Source of the DNA: Novosphingobium sp. ERN07
GTDB taxonomy: Bacteria; Pseudomonadota; Alphaproteobacteria; Sphingomonadales; Sphingomonadaceae
Assembly: GCF_012641335.1 (NCBI RefSeq)
Contig: NZ_JABAID010000007.1
Span: 62,001 to 126,000, forward strand
Direction: 5' to 3'
Length of the DNA stretch: 64,000 bases
Positions 43,515 to 53,824 of this stretch are shown one piece after another. Made by a program: the position numbers and the translations under genes. The stretch's first letter is position 1, and each line of letters starts with the position of its first letter. Under the pieces are notes generated by a model, which was given only the letters and a program-made list of their open reading frames with translations, did no database searches and was not told where the DNA came from.

Positions 43515-46178
43515 TCAGCCCAGCGCGGCCTGCGCAGCAGCCAGCCTTGCAATCGGCACGCGATACGGGCTGGCCGAAACGTAATCCAACCCCGTCTTTT
43601 CGCAGAATGCGATAGACGCCGGATCACCGCCATGCTCGCCGCAGATGCCCAGCTTCAGGTCGCCGCGCGTCCTGCGTCCGCGCTCTGCGGCTAGTTCCAC
43701 CAGTTGCCCAACGCCCTCAATGTCGAGGCTGACGAACGGGTCGCGCGGATAGATGCCCTGATCGACATAGGGATTGAGGAAGCGCGCGGCATCGTCGCGG
43801 CTCACGCCCAGCGTGGTCTGCGTCAGGTCATTGGTGCCGAACGAGAAGAACTTGGCCTCCTCGGCAATCTCGCCCGCCATCAGGGCGGCGCGCGGCAATT
43901 CGATCATCGTACCGACCATATAGTCGAGCGTGCGGCCCTTTTCGGCAAAAACCTCCAACGCCACCCGGTCCACCAGCGCGCGCAGGATTTCCAGTTCCTT
44001 GCGCGTCGCCACCAACGGGATCATCACTTCGGGGATCGGCGCATCGCCGCTCTTGTCGGCCACGTCGCACGCGGCTTCGAAGATCGCACGGGCCTGCATT
44101 TCGTAGATTTCGGGGAACGTGATGCCAAGGCGGCACCCGCGATGGCCCAGCATCGGATTGAATTCGTGCAGTTCCCCGGCGCGACGCTTCAGATGCTCCA
44201 CGCCCAGCCCGGTCGCCTCGGCCAGTTCGGCAAACTCGGCATCGGCGTGCGGCAGGAATTCGTGCAGCGGCGGATCGAGCAGGCGGATGGTGACGGGCAG
44301 GCCCGCCATGACCTCGAAGATCGACTGGAAATCGCTGCGCTGTTCGGGCAGCAGCTTGGCCAGCGCTGAACGACGACCACCCTCGTCCTCAGCCAGAATC
44401 ATCTGGCGCACGGCGCTGATGCGGCCTGCTTCAAAGAACATGTGCTCAGTGCGGCACAGGCCGATGCCTTCGGCACCAAACTGGCGCGCCACCTGGCAAT
44501 CGAGCGGCGTTTCGGCGTTGGTGCGCACTTTCATCCGGCGATGCTTGTCCGCCCAGACCATCAGCGTGCCGAAATCACCGACCAGTTCCGGCTCGACCGT
44601 GGGGACCAGCCCCGCCATGACATCGCCGTTCGAACCGTCGAGGGTGATGACATCGCCCTCCTTCACATCGCGCCCGCCGATCTTCGCGGTGCGGGTGGCC
44701 ATGTCGATCGAAACGCCCGAAGCGCCCGACACGCACGGCCGGCCCATGCCGCGCGCAACCACCGCCGCGTGTGACGTCATGCCGCCGCGCGCCGTCAGGA
44801 TGCCCTTGGCCGCGTGCATCCCGTGGATATCTTCGGGCGAAGTTTCCACGCGCACAAGGATCACCGCATCACCGCGCTCGGCACGCGCCTGCGCCGTATC
44901 GGCATCAAACACCACCGCGCCCGAAGCCGCGCCGGGCGATGCCGGAAGCCCCTTCGTCAGCACATCGCGCACCGCTTTGGGATCAAGCGTGGGGTGCAGC
45001 AACTGGTCGAGCGCCATCGGATCGATGCGCTTGATCGCCGTGGCTTCATCGATCAGGCCTTCGCCCACCATGTCCACCGCCATCTTCAGCGCGGCCTTGG
45101 CGGTGCGCTTGCCCGAACGGGTCTGCAGCATCCACAGCTTGCCCTGCTCGACGGTAAACTCGATGTCCTGCATGTCGCGATAGTGCTTTTCGAGCAGTTC
45201 GAACACAGCAGCCAGTTCACCATAGGCGGCGGGCATCGCCTCTTCCATCGACAGCGGCTTGGCCCCTGCCCGCTCACGCGCGGCCAGCGTCAGGTATTGC
45301 GGGGTGCGGATGCCGGCCACCACGTCTTCACCCTGCGCGTTGACCAGCCATTCGCCGTAATAGGCCTTTTCGCCAGTGGCCGGATCGCGGGTGAAAGCGA
45401 CGCCGGTGGCCGACGTTTCGCCCATGTTGCCAAAGACCATCGCCTGCACGTTCACGGCGGTGCCCCAGTCGGCGGGAATGTCGTTCAGCTTGCGATAGAC
45501 CTTGGCGCGATCCGATTCCCATGAATCGAACACCGCGCCGATGGCACCCCAAAGCTGTTCATGCACGTCCTGCGGGAACGGGCGGCCAAGCTGATCTGCC
45601 ACGATGGCCTTGTATTCGCCCACCAGCGCCTGCCAGTGTTCCGCGCCCAGTTCCACATCGTTGAAGAAGCCATTGTCTTCCTTCACGATTTCCAGCGCAT
45701 CTTCGAACCGGTGATGGTCAAGCCCCAGCACCACGTCCGAATACATCTGGATGAACCGGCGATAGCTGTCCCACGCAAAGCGCGGATCGCCCGAACCTGC
45801 GGCCAGACCTTCAACCGTCTGGTCATTCAGGCCAAGGTTCAGCACCGTGTCCATCATGCCCGGCATCGAAACGCGCGCGCCCGAACGGACCGAGACGAGC
45901 AGCGGATTGGTGGCATCTCCAAACACGCGGCCCGTTGCCGCTTCGATATGCGCAACGCCCGAAGCCACGCCTGCACGCAGGCCATCGTCAAAGGTCTTGC
46001 CACTGGCGTTGTACGATGTGCAGACTTCGGTGGTGATGGTAAAACCGGGAGGCACCGGCAGGCCGATCCCCGCCATTTCGGCAAGGTTCGCGCCCTTGCC
46101 ACCGACGATGGTCTTGTCCTTTGCGCGGGCGTCCGTGGAGGCTGCGCCCCCGCCGAAGTGGAATACGTATGCGCTCAT
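43515..46178 (-). CDS. ppdK: Pyruvate, phosphate dikinase
   Basis: 887-residue three-domain enzyme interconverting pyruvate + ATP + Pi and PEP + AMP + PPi. N-terminal ATP-grasp domain (VGGKGANLAEMAGIGLPVPPG, shown in part, and SVRSGARVSMPGMMDTVLNL), central phosphohistidine domain with the catalytic His in GGMTSHAAVVARG, C-terminal TIM barrel with ICGEHGGDP. Full length. Not part of an evident operon; glyS lies 64 bp upstream on the same strand. Confidence 0.97.
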   Translation of the reverse strand: MSAYVFHFGGGAASTDARAKDKTIVGGKGANLAEMAGIGLPVPPGFTITTEVCTSYNASGKTFDDGLRAGVASGVAHIEAATGRVFGDATNPLLVSVRSGARVSMPGMMDTVLNLGLNDQTVEGLAAGSGDPRFAWDSYRRFIQMYSDVVLGLDHHRFEDALEIVKEDNGFFNDVELGAEHWQALVGEYKAIVADQLGRPFPQDVHEQLWGAIGAVFDSWESDRAKVYRKLNDIPADWGTAVNVQAMVFGNMGETSATGVAFTRDPATGEKAYYGEWLVNAQGEDVVAGIRTPQYLTLAARERAGAKPLSMEEAMPAAYGELAAVFELLEKHYRDMQDIEFTVEQGKLWMLQTRSGKRTAKAALKMAVDMVGEGLIDEATAIKRIDPMALDQLLHPTLDPKAVRDVLTKGLPASPGAASGAVVFDADTAQARAERGDAVILVRVETSPEDIHGMHAAKGILTARGGMTSHAAVVARGMGRPCVSGASGVSIDMATRTAKIGGRDVKEGDVITLDGSNGDVMAGLVPTVEPELVGDFGTLMVWADKHRRMKVRTNAETPLDCQVARQFGAEGIGLCRTEHMFFEAGRISAVRQMILAEDEGGRRSALAKLLPEQRSDFQSIFEVMAGLPVTIRLLDPPLHEFLPHADAEFAELAEATGLGVEHLKRRAGELHEFNPMLGHRGCRLGITFPEIYEMQARAIFEAACDVADKSGDAPIPEVMIPLVATRKELEILRALVDRVALEVFAEKGRTLDYMVGTMIELPRAALMAGEIAEEAKFFSFGTNDLTQTTLGVSRDDAARFLNPYVDQGIYPRDPFVSLDIEGVGQLVELAAERGRRTRGDLKLGICGEHGGDPASIAFCEKTGLDYVSASPYRVPIARLAAAQAALG

Positions 46179-46242
46179 GCCGCCAACGATGCTCCCTGCG
46201 TATGTTCTTTGATGCCGGAAACGGCCCGGATTCGAGCCGCCC

Positions 46243-48663
46243 TTAGCCTTCTATGCGCGAAAAGTCCGCAACTTTGTGCACCGCAGCACGGAATTGATCA
46301 AGCAGCGCAAGCCGACTTGCACGTTTGTTAGCGTCCGCATCATTGACGATGACGCTTTCGAAGAACGCATCAATCGGCCCGCGCAACGTGGCCAAAGCCG
46401 CCATCGCGCCCGCGAAATCCTCTGCCGCCACAGCATCCTGCGCCTGCGGAGCCGCCACCGCCAGCGCATCCACCAGCGCCTGCTCGGCAGGTTCGCGGAC
46501 GTAGTTCTGTTCGGGATGCGAGAATTGTGCAGCGACACCCTTCAGCGCCGGATCATCGACCATCGCCAGCGGGTCTTCTTCACCCGTCGGCGGGACGATG
46601 CCCTCGCCCTCCGACCCAGCGTTGGGGTTGGCGGTGAAGCCTTCCTTCTTGAGGATATTGGCGGCGCGCTTGTAGCCCGCGAGCAGGTTGGTGCCGTCCT
46701 CGGTGCCGACAAAGGCTTGCAGCGCATGGACGCGCGCGAGCAGGCGGACAAGATCGTCCTCCCCACCGAGCGCGAACACGGCGTCGATCAGGTCATGACG
46801 GACGCCCGCTTCACGTTGCTGGACTTTGAGGCGGTCGGCCAGAAAAGTCGGAAGCTCTTGGCAAGCTCTTATGAAGCTTTCGAACATGCCGATGAGGACT
46901 TCGTTCGAACGATTGCCTTCTACCGACTTCTTTCGGAAATCGTCGAAGAACTCGATAATGCCGGACGGCCTCAGGCTTAGTACCGTGTCTCGCCACTTGT
47001 CGAGGAATTGCGCCATAGACGTGGCATTTGCCGACCGCTGGGGAAAAACCATACCCGCAAAAACCAAGACAGCGACGACGCGCACAACCGAAATGCGAAT
47101 GCCATTAGCCTGCAACAGTGCGAGAACTGCGATTGCCGCTCGCCTGAGGGCAAAAGGATCCTTCGAACCGGTAGGCTTCTCATCGATTGAGAAAAACGCG
47201 CCCAACGTATCCAGCTTATCCGCCAGCGCCACGGCCACCGTCACCGGCGCAGTCGGCACATCATCGCCCTGTCCGACCGGCTTGTAGTGATCGCGGATGG
47301 CGTCGGCCACGGCGTCGGGGAGGCCTTCGGCGCGGGCGTAGTAGCCGCCCATCAGGCCTTGCAGTTCGGGGAACTCTCCGACCATTTCGGTGACGAGATC
47401 GGCCTTGCACAGGCGCGCGGCGAGTTCGGCCTGGTCTGCCAGTTCTTCTTTCGTCACCCCCGCGAAGGCGGGGGTCCAGTCTGGCGTAGCGCTTGCTGAA
47501 TTCCCGCCTTCGCGGGAATGACGAATGTTTGAGATTTCGGGCTTTACGATGCCCTCTTCAACCAGCCACCGCGCCAGCTTGGCCACGCGCTCAACCTTGT
47601 CGGCCACGGTGCCAAGCTTCTCGTGGAAGGTAATCCGCCCCAGCTTTTCGGCATGGACCGAAAGCGGCTTCTTCTTGTCCTGCTCCCAGAAAAACCGCGC
47701 GTCTGAAAGCCGTGCGGCCAGCACCTTGCGGTTGCCATCAACAATCGCCGCGCCGCCGTCCTTCGCCTCGATATTGGCAGTGCAGACGAAGGCGTTTGCC
47801 AGCTTGCCGCCCGCATCGCGGCAAATGAAATACTTCTGGTTCACGCGCGCGGTAAGCTGGATCACCTCCGGCGGCACATCCAGAAACGCCTCGTCGAAGC
47901 GGCCCAGCAGCGGCACCGGCCATTCGGTGAGGCCAGCGTTCTCGATCACCAGCCCTTCGTCTTCAACCAGCACAAGGCCCACCACTTCCGCCGCAGCCTT
48001 GGCCTTGTCACGCACCAGCGCTTCACGCTCCACATGATCGACGATCACATGGCAGGCGCGCAGCTTTTCGGCATAGTCATGCGCGCTGCCGATGGTGATT
48101 TCACCGGGGCAATGGAACCGGTGCCCGCGGGTGGCATAGCCCGATTTCACGCCACCGATTTCACATTCCACAAGATCTTCGCCAAGGATCGCCACGATGC
48201 CGGACAGCGGGCGGACCCAGCGCAGCGATTCCGTGGAGAGCGAAGCCGCGCCCCAGCGCTGGCTCTTGGGCCAGGGAAACGCGCGGATGATCGCCGGGAT
48301 CGCCTCGGCCAGCACGTCCTTTGTCGCCCGGCCCGGCTTTTCGGTCACGGCGAACCACACGCCATCGCGCTCGGTCAACTGGTCCTTGGTCAGGCCGGTC
48401 TTGCGCAGGAACCCTTCAAGCGCCTGTTCCGGCGCAGAAGTCTTCGGCCCCTTGGTCTCTTCAGACACGGCTTCCGTCGCGCGCGGCAGGTCGCGCGCGA
48501 TCAGCGCAAGGCGGCGCGGCGTGGACCACACCGTCACCTCGCCCGCTTTCAGCCCAGCGGCGTCAAGCGCCTTGCGAAACAGCTTTTCCAGATCGGCGCG
48601 CGCGCCAGCCTGCATCCGGGCCGGGATTTCCTCGCTGCGGAGTTCGAGAAGGAAATCGGTCAC
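46243..48663 (-). CDS. glyS: Glycyl-tRNA synthetase beta subunit, with two insertions
   Basis: 806 residues from the GTG at 48663, whose GTGA overlaps the glyQ stop; usual GlyS is about 690-750. Standard blocks are recognisable: [29 protein letters not shown], the HD-type core ([37 protein letters not shown]) and the C-terminal anticodon-binding domain. Two oddities stand out. Residues 381-404 (RHSREGGNS ... TPAFAGVT) are encoded by a 72-bp palindromic repeat. Residues ~525-603 form a long spacer of lower GC including a hydrophobic stretch ([16 protein letters not shown]) before [18 protein letters not shown]. Neither breaks the frame. Confidence 0.9.
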   Translation of the reverse strand: MTDFLLELRSEEIPARMQAGARADLEKLFRKALDAAGLKAGEVTVWSTPRRLALIARDLPRATEAVSEETKGPKTSAPEQALEGFLRKTGLTKDQLTERDGVWFAVTEKPGRATKDVLAEAIPAIIRAFPWPKSQRWGAASLSTESLRWVRPLSGIVAILGEDLVECEIGGVKSGYATRGHRFHCPGEITIGSAHDYAEKLRACHVIVDHVEREALVRDKAKAAAEVVGLVLVEDEGLVIENAGLTEWPVPLLGRFDEAFLDVPPEVIQLTARVNQKYFICRDAGGKLANAFVCTANIEAKDGGAAIVDGNRKVLAARLSDARFFWEQDKKKPLSVHAEKLGRITFHEKLGTVADKVERVAKLARWLVEEGIVKPEISNIRHSREGGNSASATPDWTPAFAGVTKEELADQAELAARLCKADLVTEMVGEFPELQGLMGGYYARAEGLPDAVADAIRDHYKPVGQGDDVPTAPVTVAVALADKLDTLGAFFSIDEKPTGSKDPFALRRAAIAVLALLQANGIRISVVRVVAVLVFAGMVFPQRSANATSMAQFLDKWRDTVLSLRPSGIIEFFDDFRKKSVEGNRSNEVLIGMFESFIRACQELPTFLADRLKVQQREAGVRHDLIDAVFALGGEDDLVRLLARVHALQAFVGTEDGTNLLAGYKRAANILKKEGFTANPNAGSEGEGIVPPTGEEDPLAMVDDPALKGVAAQFSHPEQNYVREPAEQALVDALAVAAPQAQDAVAAEDFAGAMAALATLRGPIDAFFESVIVNDADANKRASRLALLDQFRAAVHKVADFSRIEG
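47452..47523. repeat. Palindromic repeat inserted in frame within glyS
   Basis: 72-bp element with inverted ends CGTCACCCCCGCGAAGGCGG and its partner CCCGCCTTCGCGGGAATGAC, around a central region containing TAGCGCTTGCTGA. The length is a multiple of three and the glyS frame passes through without a stop, adding 24 residues. Elements with CGTCATTCCCGCGAAGGCGG-type ends are common dispersed intergenic palindromes in alphaproteobacteria; presence inside a conserved gene is unusual. Confidence 0.85.
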
Positions 48664-49565
48664 TTGCTCCACTCCGGGTACTTGGCCGCCCACTGATCGG
48701 CGTTCTTTTCCATGAACTTTTCGCACGAACCCCGCGCCAGATCGCGCACGCGGCCCATGTAGCTGGCGCGTTCCTGCACGCTGATTACGCCGCGCGCCTG
48801 CAGCAGGTTGAACAGGTGGCTGGCTTCGATCGCCTGCTCATAGGCGGCAATCGGCACGCCTGCTTCCAACGACCGCACGCATTCGGCCTCGGCCCGGCGG
48901 AAGCCTTCGAACAGGCTATCGGTATCGGCGACTTCAAAGTTCCATTTGGACATCTGCTTCTCGTTTTCGAGAAACACATCGCCATAGGTCACGCCGTGAT
49001 TGTTGAAGGCGAGATCATAGACGTTGTCGACGCCCTGAATGTACATCGCCAGACGCTCCAACCCATAGGTCAGCTCGCCCGCCACCGGCTTGCAATCGAA
49101 CCCGCCCATCTGCTGGAAATAGGTGAACTGGGTGACTTCCATCCCATCGCACCACACTTCCCAGCCAAGGCCCCATGCGCCGAGCGTGGGCGATTCCCAA
49201 TCGTCTTCCACGAAGCGGATATCGTGCACCAGCGGATCGATGCCAATTTCGACCAGCGATTGCAGATACAGCTCCTGCAGGTTCTCCGGCGAAGGCTTCA
49301 GGATCACCTGATACTGATAGTAATGCTGCAACCGGTTCGGGTTTTCGCCATAGCGGCCATCGGTGGGGCGGCGGCAGGGCTGCACGAAAGCGGCGTTCCA
49401 CGGCTCTGGCCCCAGTGCGCGCAGCGTGGTGGCGGTGTGAAACGTGCCCGCCCCCATGCGCATGTCATAAGGCTGCAGGATCAGGCAGCCCTGCTCGCTC
49501 CAGAAAGCATGAAGGCGCAGGATCATGTCCTGCAGGCTGAGAGGCTTTTGCGTGGGTTCGGCCAT
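48660..49565 (-). CDS. glyQ: Glycyl-tRNA synthetase alpha subunit
   Basis: 301-residue class II catalytic subunit; start at the ATG at 49565 ([21 protein letters not shown]). Motif 2-like [27 protein letters not shown] (in part), [35 protein letters not shown] and [13 protein letters not shown] are diagnostic. Works as an alpha2beta2 enzyme with GlyS, encoded with a 4-bp overlap. Confidence 0.96.
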   Translation of the reverse strand: MAEPTQKPLSLQDMILRLHAFWSEQGCLILQPYDMRMGAGTFHTATTLRALGPEPWNAAFVQPCRRPTDGRYGENPNRLQHYYQYQVILKPSPENLQELYLQSLVEIGIDPLVHDIRFVEDDWESPTLGAWGLGWEVWCDGMEVTQFTYFQQMGGFDCKPVAGELTYGLERLAMYIQGVDNVYDLAFNNHGVTYGDVFLENEKQMSKWNFEVADTDSLFEGFRRAEAECVRSLEAGVPIAAYEQAIEASHLFNLLQARGVISVQERASYMGRVRDLARGSCEKFMEKNADQWAAKYPEWSK

Positions 49566-49672
49566 AATGCCGGGGCTTTGGCCGATGAGCGCGGCCAAAT
49601 CAACCTGCTCGCCCTGCCAAAGCGGCAATTCCTTCATTTCCTCGCAAGACCTTTGCGGGCACAAGGCAGGCG

Positions 49673-50596
49673 ATGAAACACGCCCTTCGCACCCTCGTAT
49701 CCGCCGTCGCACTTGTCGGCTTCGCCTTCACAGGGCCGCTCAATGCCCGCGCCCCGGCTGCCAAGCCCGCTGCCGCCGCGCCAGCACCCGCACCGAAGGC
49801 GATCAAGCCCGCGCTGTGGAAAGTGTCTGACGAGGACACCACGATTTATCTTTTCGGCACCATCCACGCCTTGCCCAAAGGTCTCGTCTGGCTGGATGGT
49901 CCCGTTGCCACCGCGCTTGACGCATCGTCGGAACTGCTGACCGAGATCCCCGAAGTCCCGCCAGCGCAACAGCAGAAAGCTGTCATGGCCATCGGTTTGC
50001 TCCAAGGCGAAACGCTGCGCTCGCTGATGGGCGACGCCGACCGCGAGGCCTATGAAGCGCTGCTTGCCCGGCTCAAAATCCCGCCGCAGGCCTTCGATGC
50101 GCTGGAACCGTGGCTGGCAGGGATCACGCTCGGCGTCATGCCTTATGCAATGGCCGGCTATACGCAGGCCGATGGCGTCGAAGCGGTGCTGCGCAAGGCC
50201 GCGCTGGCCAAGGGCAAGAGCCTCGGCGCGTTGGAGACGGTGGACTATCAGCTTGGCCTGTTCGACCAGTTGCCGCGCGAAACGCAATTGCGCTTCCTCA
50301 ATCAGGCCGTGCGCGATTTTGACCGTGGCACCGGCCTGATCGGCGTAATGACCGAGGAATGGGGGTCGGGCGATCCCGACGGCATCGGCAAGCTCCTGAA
50401 CGAGAACATGGACGATCCGGGCCTTGCCGAAAGCCTGCTTTACCAGCGCAATCGCAACTGGGCAGCATGGGTGCGTCAGCGTCTGCAACAGCCGGGCACG
50501 GTCTTCGTTGCGGTGGGCGCGGGCCATCTGGCCGGGCCGGGCAGCGTGCAGGATGCGCTGAAAGCCCAAGGCGTTGAAACCGCGCGCGTGCAATGA
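49673..50596 (+). CDS. TraB/GumN family protein, copy 1
   Basis: 307 residues with a signal peptide ([20 protein letters not shown]) and an Ala/Pro linker. Family motifs: [10 protein letters not shown] near the N-terminus and [12 protein letters not shown] near the C-terminus, which carry the GxxH pairs of the Tiki/TraB/GumN putative metallopeptidase fold. Probably periplasmic or secreted; substrate unknown. ATGA overlap with a paralogue immediately downstream. Confidence 0.85.
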   Translation: MKHALRTLVSAVALVGFAFTGPLNARAPAAKPAAAAPAPAPKAIKPALWKVSDEDTTIYLFGTIHALPKGLVWLDGPVATALDASSELLTEIPEVPPAQQQKAVMAIGLLQGETLRSLMGDADREAYEALLARLKIPPQAFDALEPWLAGITLGVMPYAMAGYTQADGVEAVLRKAALAKGKSLGALETVDYQLGLFDQLPRETQLRFLNQAVRDFDRGTGLIGVMTEEWGSGDPDGIGKLLNENMDDPGLAESLLYQRNRNWAAWVRQRLQQPGTVFVAVGAGHLAGPGSVQDALKAQGVETARVQ

Positions 50597-51504
50597 CGAT
50601 GCTGCGCCGCCTTCTCCTTGCCGTGATTCCGGCGCTGCTGCTGGGCATGGCGCTAAGTTGGTTCAACCGCGATCAGCCACCGCCTGAACCGGCAGGCACC
50701 GCCCGTGTGGCGCTGTGGCAGATTGCCGACAGAAGCGGCACCGTGCGCGGATACCTCTTCGGCACCGTCCACGCCCTGCCCCCCAAAACGCAATGGCTGC
50801 GCCCGGCCATCACCAATGCACTGGCAGCATCGGACCGGCTCGTGCTGGAAATCGCTGAACCGCTGGACCAGACCGTGGCTGGGGAAGCGCTGGCAGAACT
50901 CGCGGGGACCGAAGGCCTGCCCCCTCCGTCAGAGCGGGTTGGCCCGAATCTGAAAGCCGATCTGGCCAAAGTCTACAAGAAGCTCGGCCTGACAGATGCC
51001 GATTTCGTGGACACCGAAAGCTGGGCCGTGGCGCTGCAACTGGCCGCGATTGCCGGGCAAAAGGCCGGTGCCGATCCCGAAAGCGGATCAGAACCCGTGC
51101 TGCGCCGTCTGGCGGAGGGCAAGCCTGTGGCCGGATTCGAAACGATCCAGAGCCAGTTCGCAGTGTTCGATGCCCTCCCCCCACGCGAACAGAAAGTGCT
51201 GTTGCAGGAAGTCACGATCGAAGCCGCCAGCAACGATGACGAAGAAGCCGCCATGATCGCCATGTGGCTGCGCGGCGATGACCTTGGCATCGCGCGCGAA
51301 GCAAACGAAGGCTTTCTGGCTGACGCAGGCCTGCACGCCGCCCTGCTGACCAACCGCAACCGTGCGTGGGCCGACCAGCTTGACGCCATGCTGAACGGCG
51401 GGGCGAAACCCTTTGTCGCTGTGGGCGCCGCGCATCTGGCTGGGTCCGACAGCCTGCAACGCCTGATGATGGCGCGCGGGTGGGAGATCAAACGGGTGCC
51501 TTAG
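50593..51504 (+). CDS. TraB/GumN family protein, copy 2
   Basis: 303 residues, with an N-terminal membrane segment or signal (LLLAVIPALLLGMALSW). It repeats the family motifs of its neighbour: FGTVHALPPKTQWL and VGAAHLAGSDSL, and ETIQSQFAVFDALP matches [14 protein letters not shown]. Start overlaps the upstream stop (ATGA), so the tandem pair arose by duplication and is co-translated. A palindromic repeat (copy B) follows. Confidence 0.85.
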   Translation: MTMLRRLLLAVIPALLLGMALSWFNRDQPPPEPAGTARVALWQIADRSGTVRGYLFGTVHALPPKTQWLRPAITNALAASDRLVLEIAEPLDQTVAGEALAELAGTEGLPPPSERVGPNLKADLAKVYKKLGLTDADFVDTESWAVALQLAAIAGQKAGADPESGSEPVLRRLAEGKPVAGFETIQSQFAVFDALPPREQKVLLQEVTIEAASNDDEEAAMIAMWLRGDDLGIAREANEGFLADAGLHAALLTNRNRAWADQLDAMLNGGAKPFVAVGAAHLAGSDSLQRLMMARGWEIKRVP

Positions 51505-51507
51505 CTT

Positions 51508-51649
51508 CCCCCTCCGTCAGCGCTGCGCGCTGCCACCTCCCCATTTGCACTTCGTGGAAACGGGGAGGAATTGAGACACCACAAATCCTCCCCGTTTTTG
51601 CAAATGCACAAATGGGGAGGTGCCAGCCGCAACGCGGCTGGCGGAGGGG
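51508..51649. repeat. Modular palindromic repeat, copy B
   Basis: Left half CCCCTCCGTCAGCGCTGCGC ... AACGGGGAGGAA and inverted right half AATCCTCCCCG ... GGCGGAGGGG around a ~10-bp centre (TGAGACACCAC). The left half differs from copy C at only a few bases over ~60. Each half itself contains nested small hairpins (GCGC...GCGC). It lies between converging genes. Confidence 0.85.
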
Positions 51650-51668
51650 TAAATGGCTTAGCGGTGCT

Positions 51669-53678
51669 TCAATCCGCCGGATTGTGCTTGCGCAAGAAGC
51701 CCTCAATCGCCCCCAGCAGCGCCTCGCGGTCTGCTGTGCGGGAGAAATAGTGGTCAGCCTGCGGCAGGGAGACGAATTCCACATCCTTGCCCGCCGCCTT
51801 CATCTTGCCGAACATGCTTTGCGACTGCGCATGATCGACGGTCAGATCCTTCTTGCCGTGGACCAGCAGCATCGGCGCCTTGATCCGGTCGATGAAATTG
51901 ATCGGAGATACCGCGGGGAAGTTGGGCGTCATTTTCTGCCACTCTTCCTTATAGCGCTTGCTATAAAGCGCGCCGCCGAAATCGTTCACTTCGCGGCGTA
52001 GATTGGCCACCCCGGCGATGGATACCGAACAGCGCCAAAGATCGGCATCGCGCGCCGCCCCCCACATTGCCACGTAGCCGCCATAGCTTGCGCCAACCAC
52101 GCAGGCGCGCTTTGCATTGGCCATGCCCTGCTTTGCAGCCCACGCCAGCGCGTCGTTCACATCGTCCTGCATAGCAAAGCCCAACTGGCCTTCGCCCTTT
52201 TTCAAGAATGCCTCACCATATCCGGTCGATCCCCGGAAATTCGGCTGGATCACCAGATATCCACGACTTGCGATGAACTGCGCCCAGTAATCCCAATCCA
52301 GCGTATCGTGCGCCCAAGGGCCACCGTGAGGCATGATCACCACCGGCAGATTCTTCGCCTCACGCCCCGGCGGGGTGGTGACGATGGCCTCGATTTCCAG
52401 CCCATCGCGCGCCTTGTAGGTCATCGCCTCGACCTTGGCCGCCTTCTTGCCGTTAGTTTCGCTATTGAGATTGGCGAAAAGGCGCAGACTGCCGTCGGCC
52501 ATGTCGTAATAATAGAGACGCCCCGCCTCGTTGGCCTTGTCGACGCGCACCAACATGCGCTGGCGGTTCGTGGAAAGGCTGACGATACGCGCGCGCCTGC
52601 CGTTCAGGCTCTTTTCGAAAGCCTTCTGCAGTTCGTCGAGAGCTGGGTCGAGCCAATGCAGTGGCTCGCTGCTACGCCCGCCAAGGTAGACGCCGAGAAC
52701 GTCGTTACCGGCATCGTCATAGCGCACGCCGTCGATATCGACGCCCTCGCCCGCTTCATAAAGCGTCTGCACCGTGTTACCGGTGGCAAGGTCGATTTCC
52801 AGCAGAGCATCACGTTTGGGCTTGGCGTCTTTCGGCGCGTCAGCTTCACCGCCGATCGTGCGGATCACCAGCGCCTTTCCTTCAGCTGCGCGCACCAGCA
52901 CCGGCACTTCCAGACTGTCATAGTCAGCGCGCCCGGCGCGGTCGAACGCTGCGCCTTTCCTGGGCCGGTACAGCAATGATCGCGTGCCACGCTCGCGATC
53001 GGTGGCAATCGCCATGCGCACCACACCCGTCGGATCGGCAATCCAGTCCATCACATCGGTGCGGCCTTCAAGATCGGTGGTGCGACGGCCATTCGTGACG
53101 TCGACCGAATAGACCGCAGGCCAGAAATCCTTGCCGAGATAGATCGAGTTCTGGGCCGCGATCAGAACCTTTGTCGTGCCATCCGAGGGCACCCACAGCA
53201 CATCCGAAGCGTCCTGCCCGCCCATATCCCACAGCAGCTTGGTGAACTTGGGGGTAACGCGATTAAACGCGACCACGCGCGAGATATAAGCTCGCTCGCC
53301 CGCATCGAACGGACGGATCGCGCGCAAGCGGATCAGAACATTTTCATTGCCCACCCAATGCAAGCTGCTGATCTCGGTATCGTCCGGCAGGATCGCCTGC
53401 TTCATGCTGCCCGGCTCGAACGGAGAGACGACGACCACGCGCTGCGAACCGCCAATGGCAAACATGCCTGCGACCCAAAGTCCGTCGGGCGAAAGCTTCG
53501 CGCCTTCGACAAACGGCAGTTGTGCAAAAGCCGCAACTGATGGCGGGCCATTGTCCGCCCCACTGGCAGGAACAGTGCTCTGGAGCTTTGATTGCGCTTC
53601 TTCCTGCGCGAATGCAGGAGCTGTAACCGCTGCAAGGCACGCACTTGCTGCCATCAGCATTTCCAACGATTTCAGCAC
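51669..53678 (-). CDS. S9-family prolyl oligopeptidase-like peptidase, exported
   Basis: 669 residues from a GTG at 53678, six bases after GGGGGA. Signal peptide (LEMLMAASACLAAVTAPAFAQ). N-terminal beta-propeller-like region (~40-400), then an alpha/beta hydrolase domain with Ser in GASYGGYVAMWG, Asp in VHGKKDLTVDH and His in ADHYFSR; PHGGPWAHD is the oxyanion-hole segment. Matches the S9 acylaminoacyl/dipeptidyl peptidases abundant in sphingomonads. Probably periplasmic peptide degradation. Confidence 0.92.
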   Translation of the reverse strand: MLKSLEMLMAASACLAAVTAPAFAQEEAQSKLQSTVPASGADNGPPSVAAFAQLPFVEGAKLSPDGLWVAGMFAIGGSQRVVVVSPFEPGSMKQAILPDDTEISSLHWVGNENVLIRLRAIRPFDAGERAYISRVVAFNRVTPKFTKLLWDMGGQDASDVLWVPSDGTTKVLIAAQNSIYLGKDFWPAVYSVDVTNGRRTTDLEGRTDVMDWIADPTGVVRMAIATDRERGTRSLLYRPRKGAAFDRAGRADYDSLEVPVLVRAAEGKALVIRTIGGEADAPKDAKPKRDALLEIDLATGNTVQTLYEAGEGVDIDGVRYDDAGNDVLGVYLGGRSSEPLHWLDPALDELQKAFEKSLNGRRARIVSLSTNRQRMLVRVDKANEAGRLYYYDMADGSLRLFANLNSETNGKKAAKVEAMTYKARDGLEIEAIVTTPPGREAKNLPVVIMPHGGPWAHDTLDWDYWAQFIASRGYLVIQPNFRGSTGYGEAFLKKGEGQLGFAMQDDVNDALAWAAKQGMANAKRACVVGASYGGYVAMWGAARDADLWRCSVSIAGVANLRREVNDFGGALYSKRYKEEWQKMTPNFPAVSPINFIDRIKAPMLLVHGKKDLTVDHAQSQSMFGKMKAAGKDVEFVSLPQADHYFSRTADREALLGAIEGFLRKHNPAD

Positions 53679-53824
53679 GATTCCCCCATGTACGGCGCCC
53701 GGCTCAGAGGCTAGAATCGCACGACACGCCAGACAAGTGACGTTCCGCACCCTTTGCGATCAGCCCTGATATTTACTGTCCTACAGCGTCCTGAAATGTC
53801 AGGTTCCGTTGATGCGCTACCACA

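Noticed and set aside
46826..47287. Forward open frame over the low-GC segment of glyS, considered as an independent captured gene
   Set aside because: No ribosome site or recognisable motif, and the reverse glyS frame is continuous with conserved blocks on both sides.
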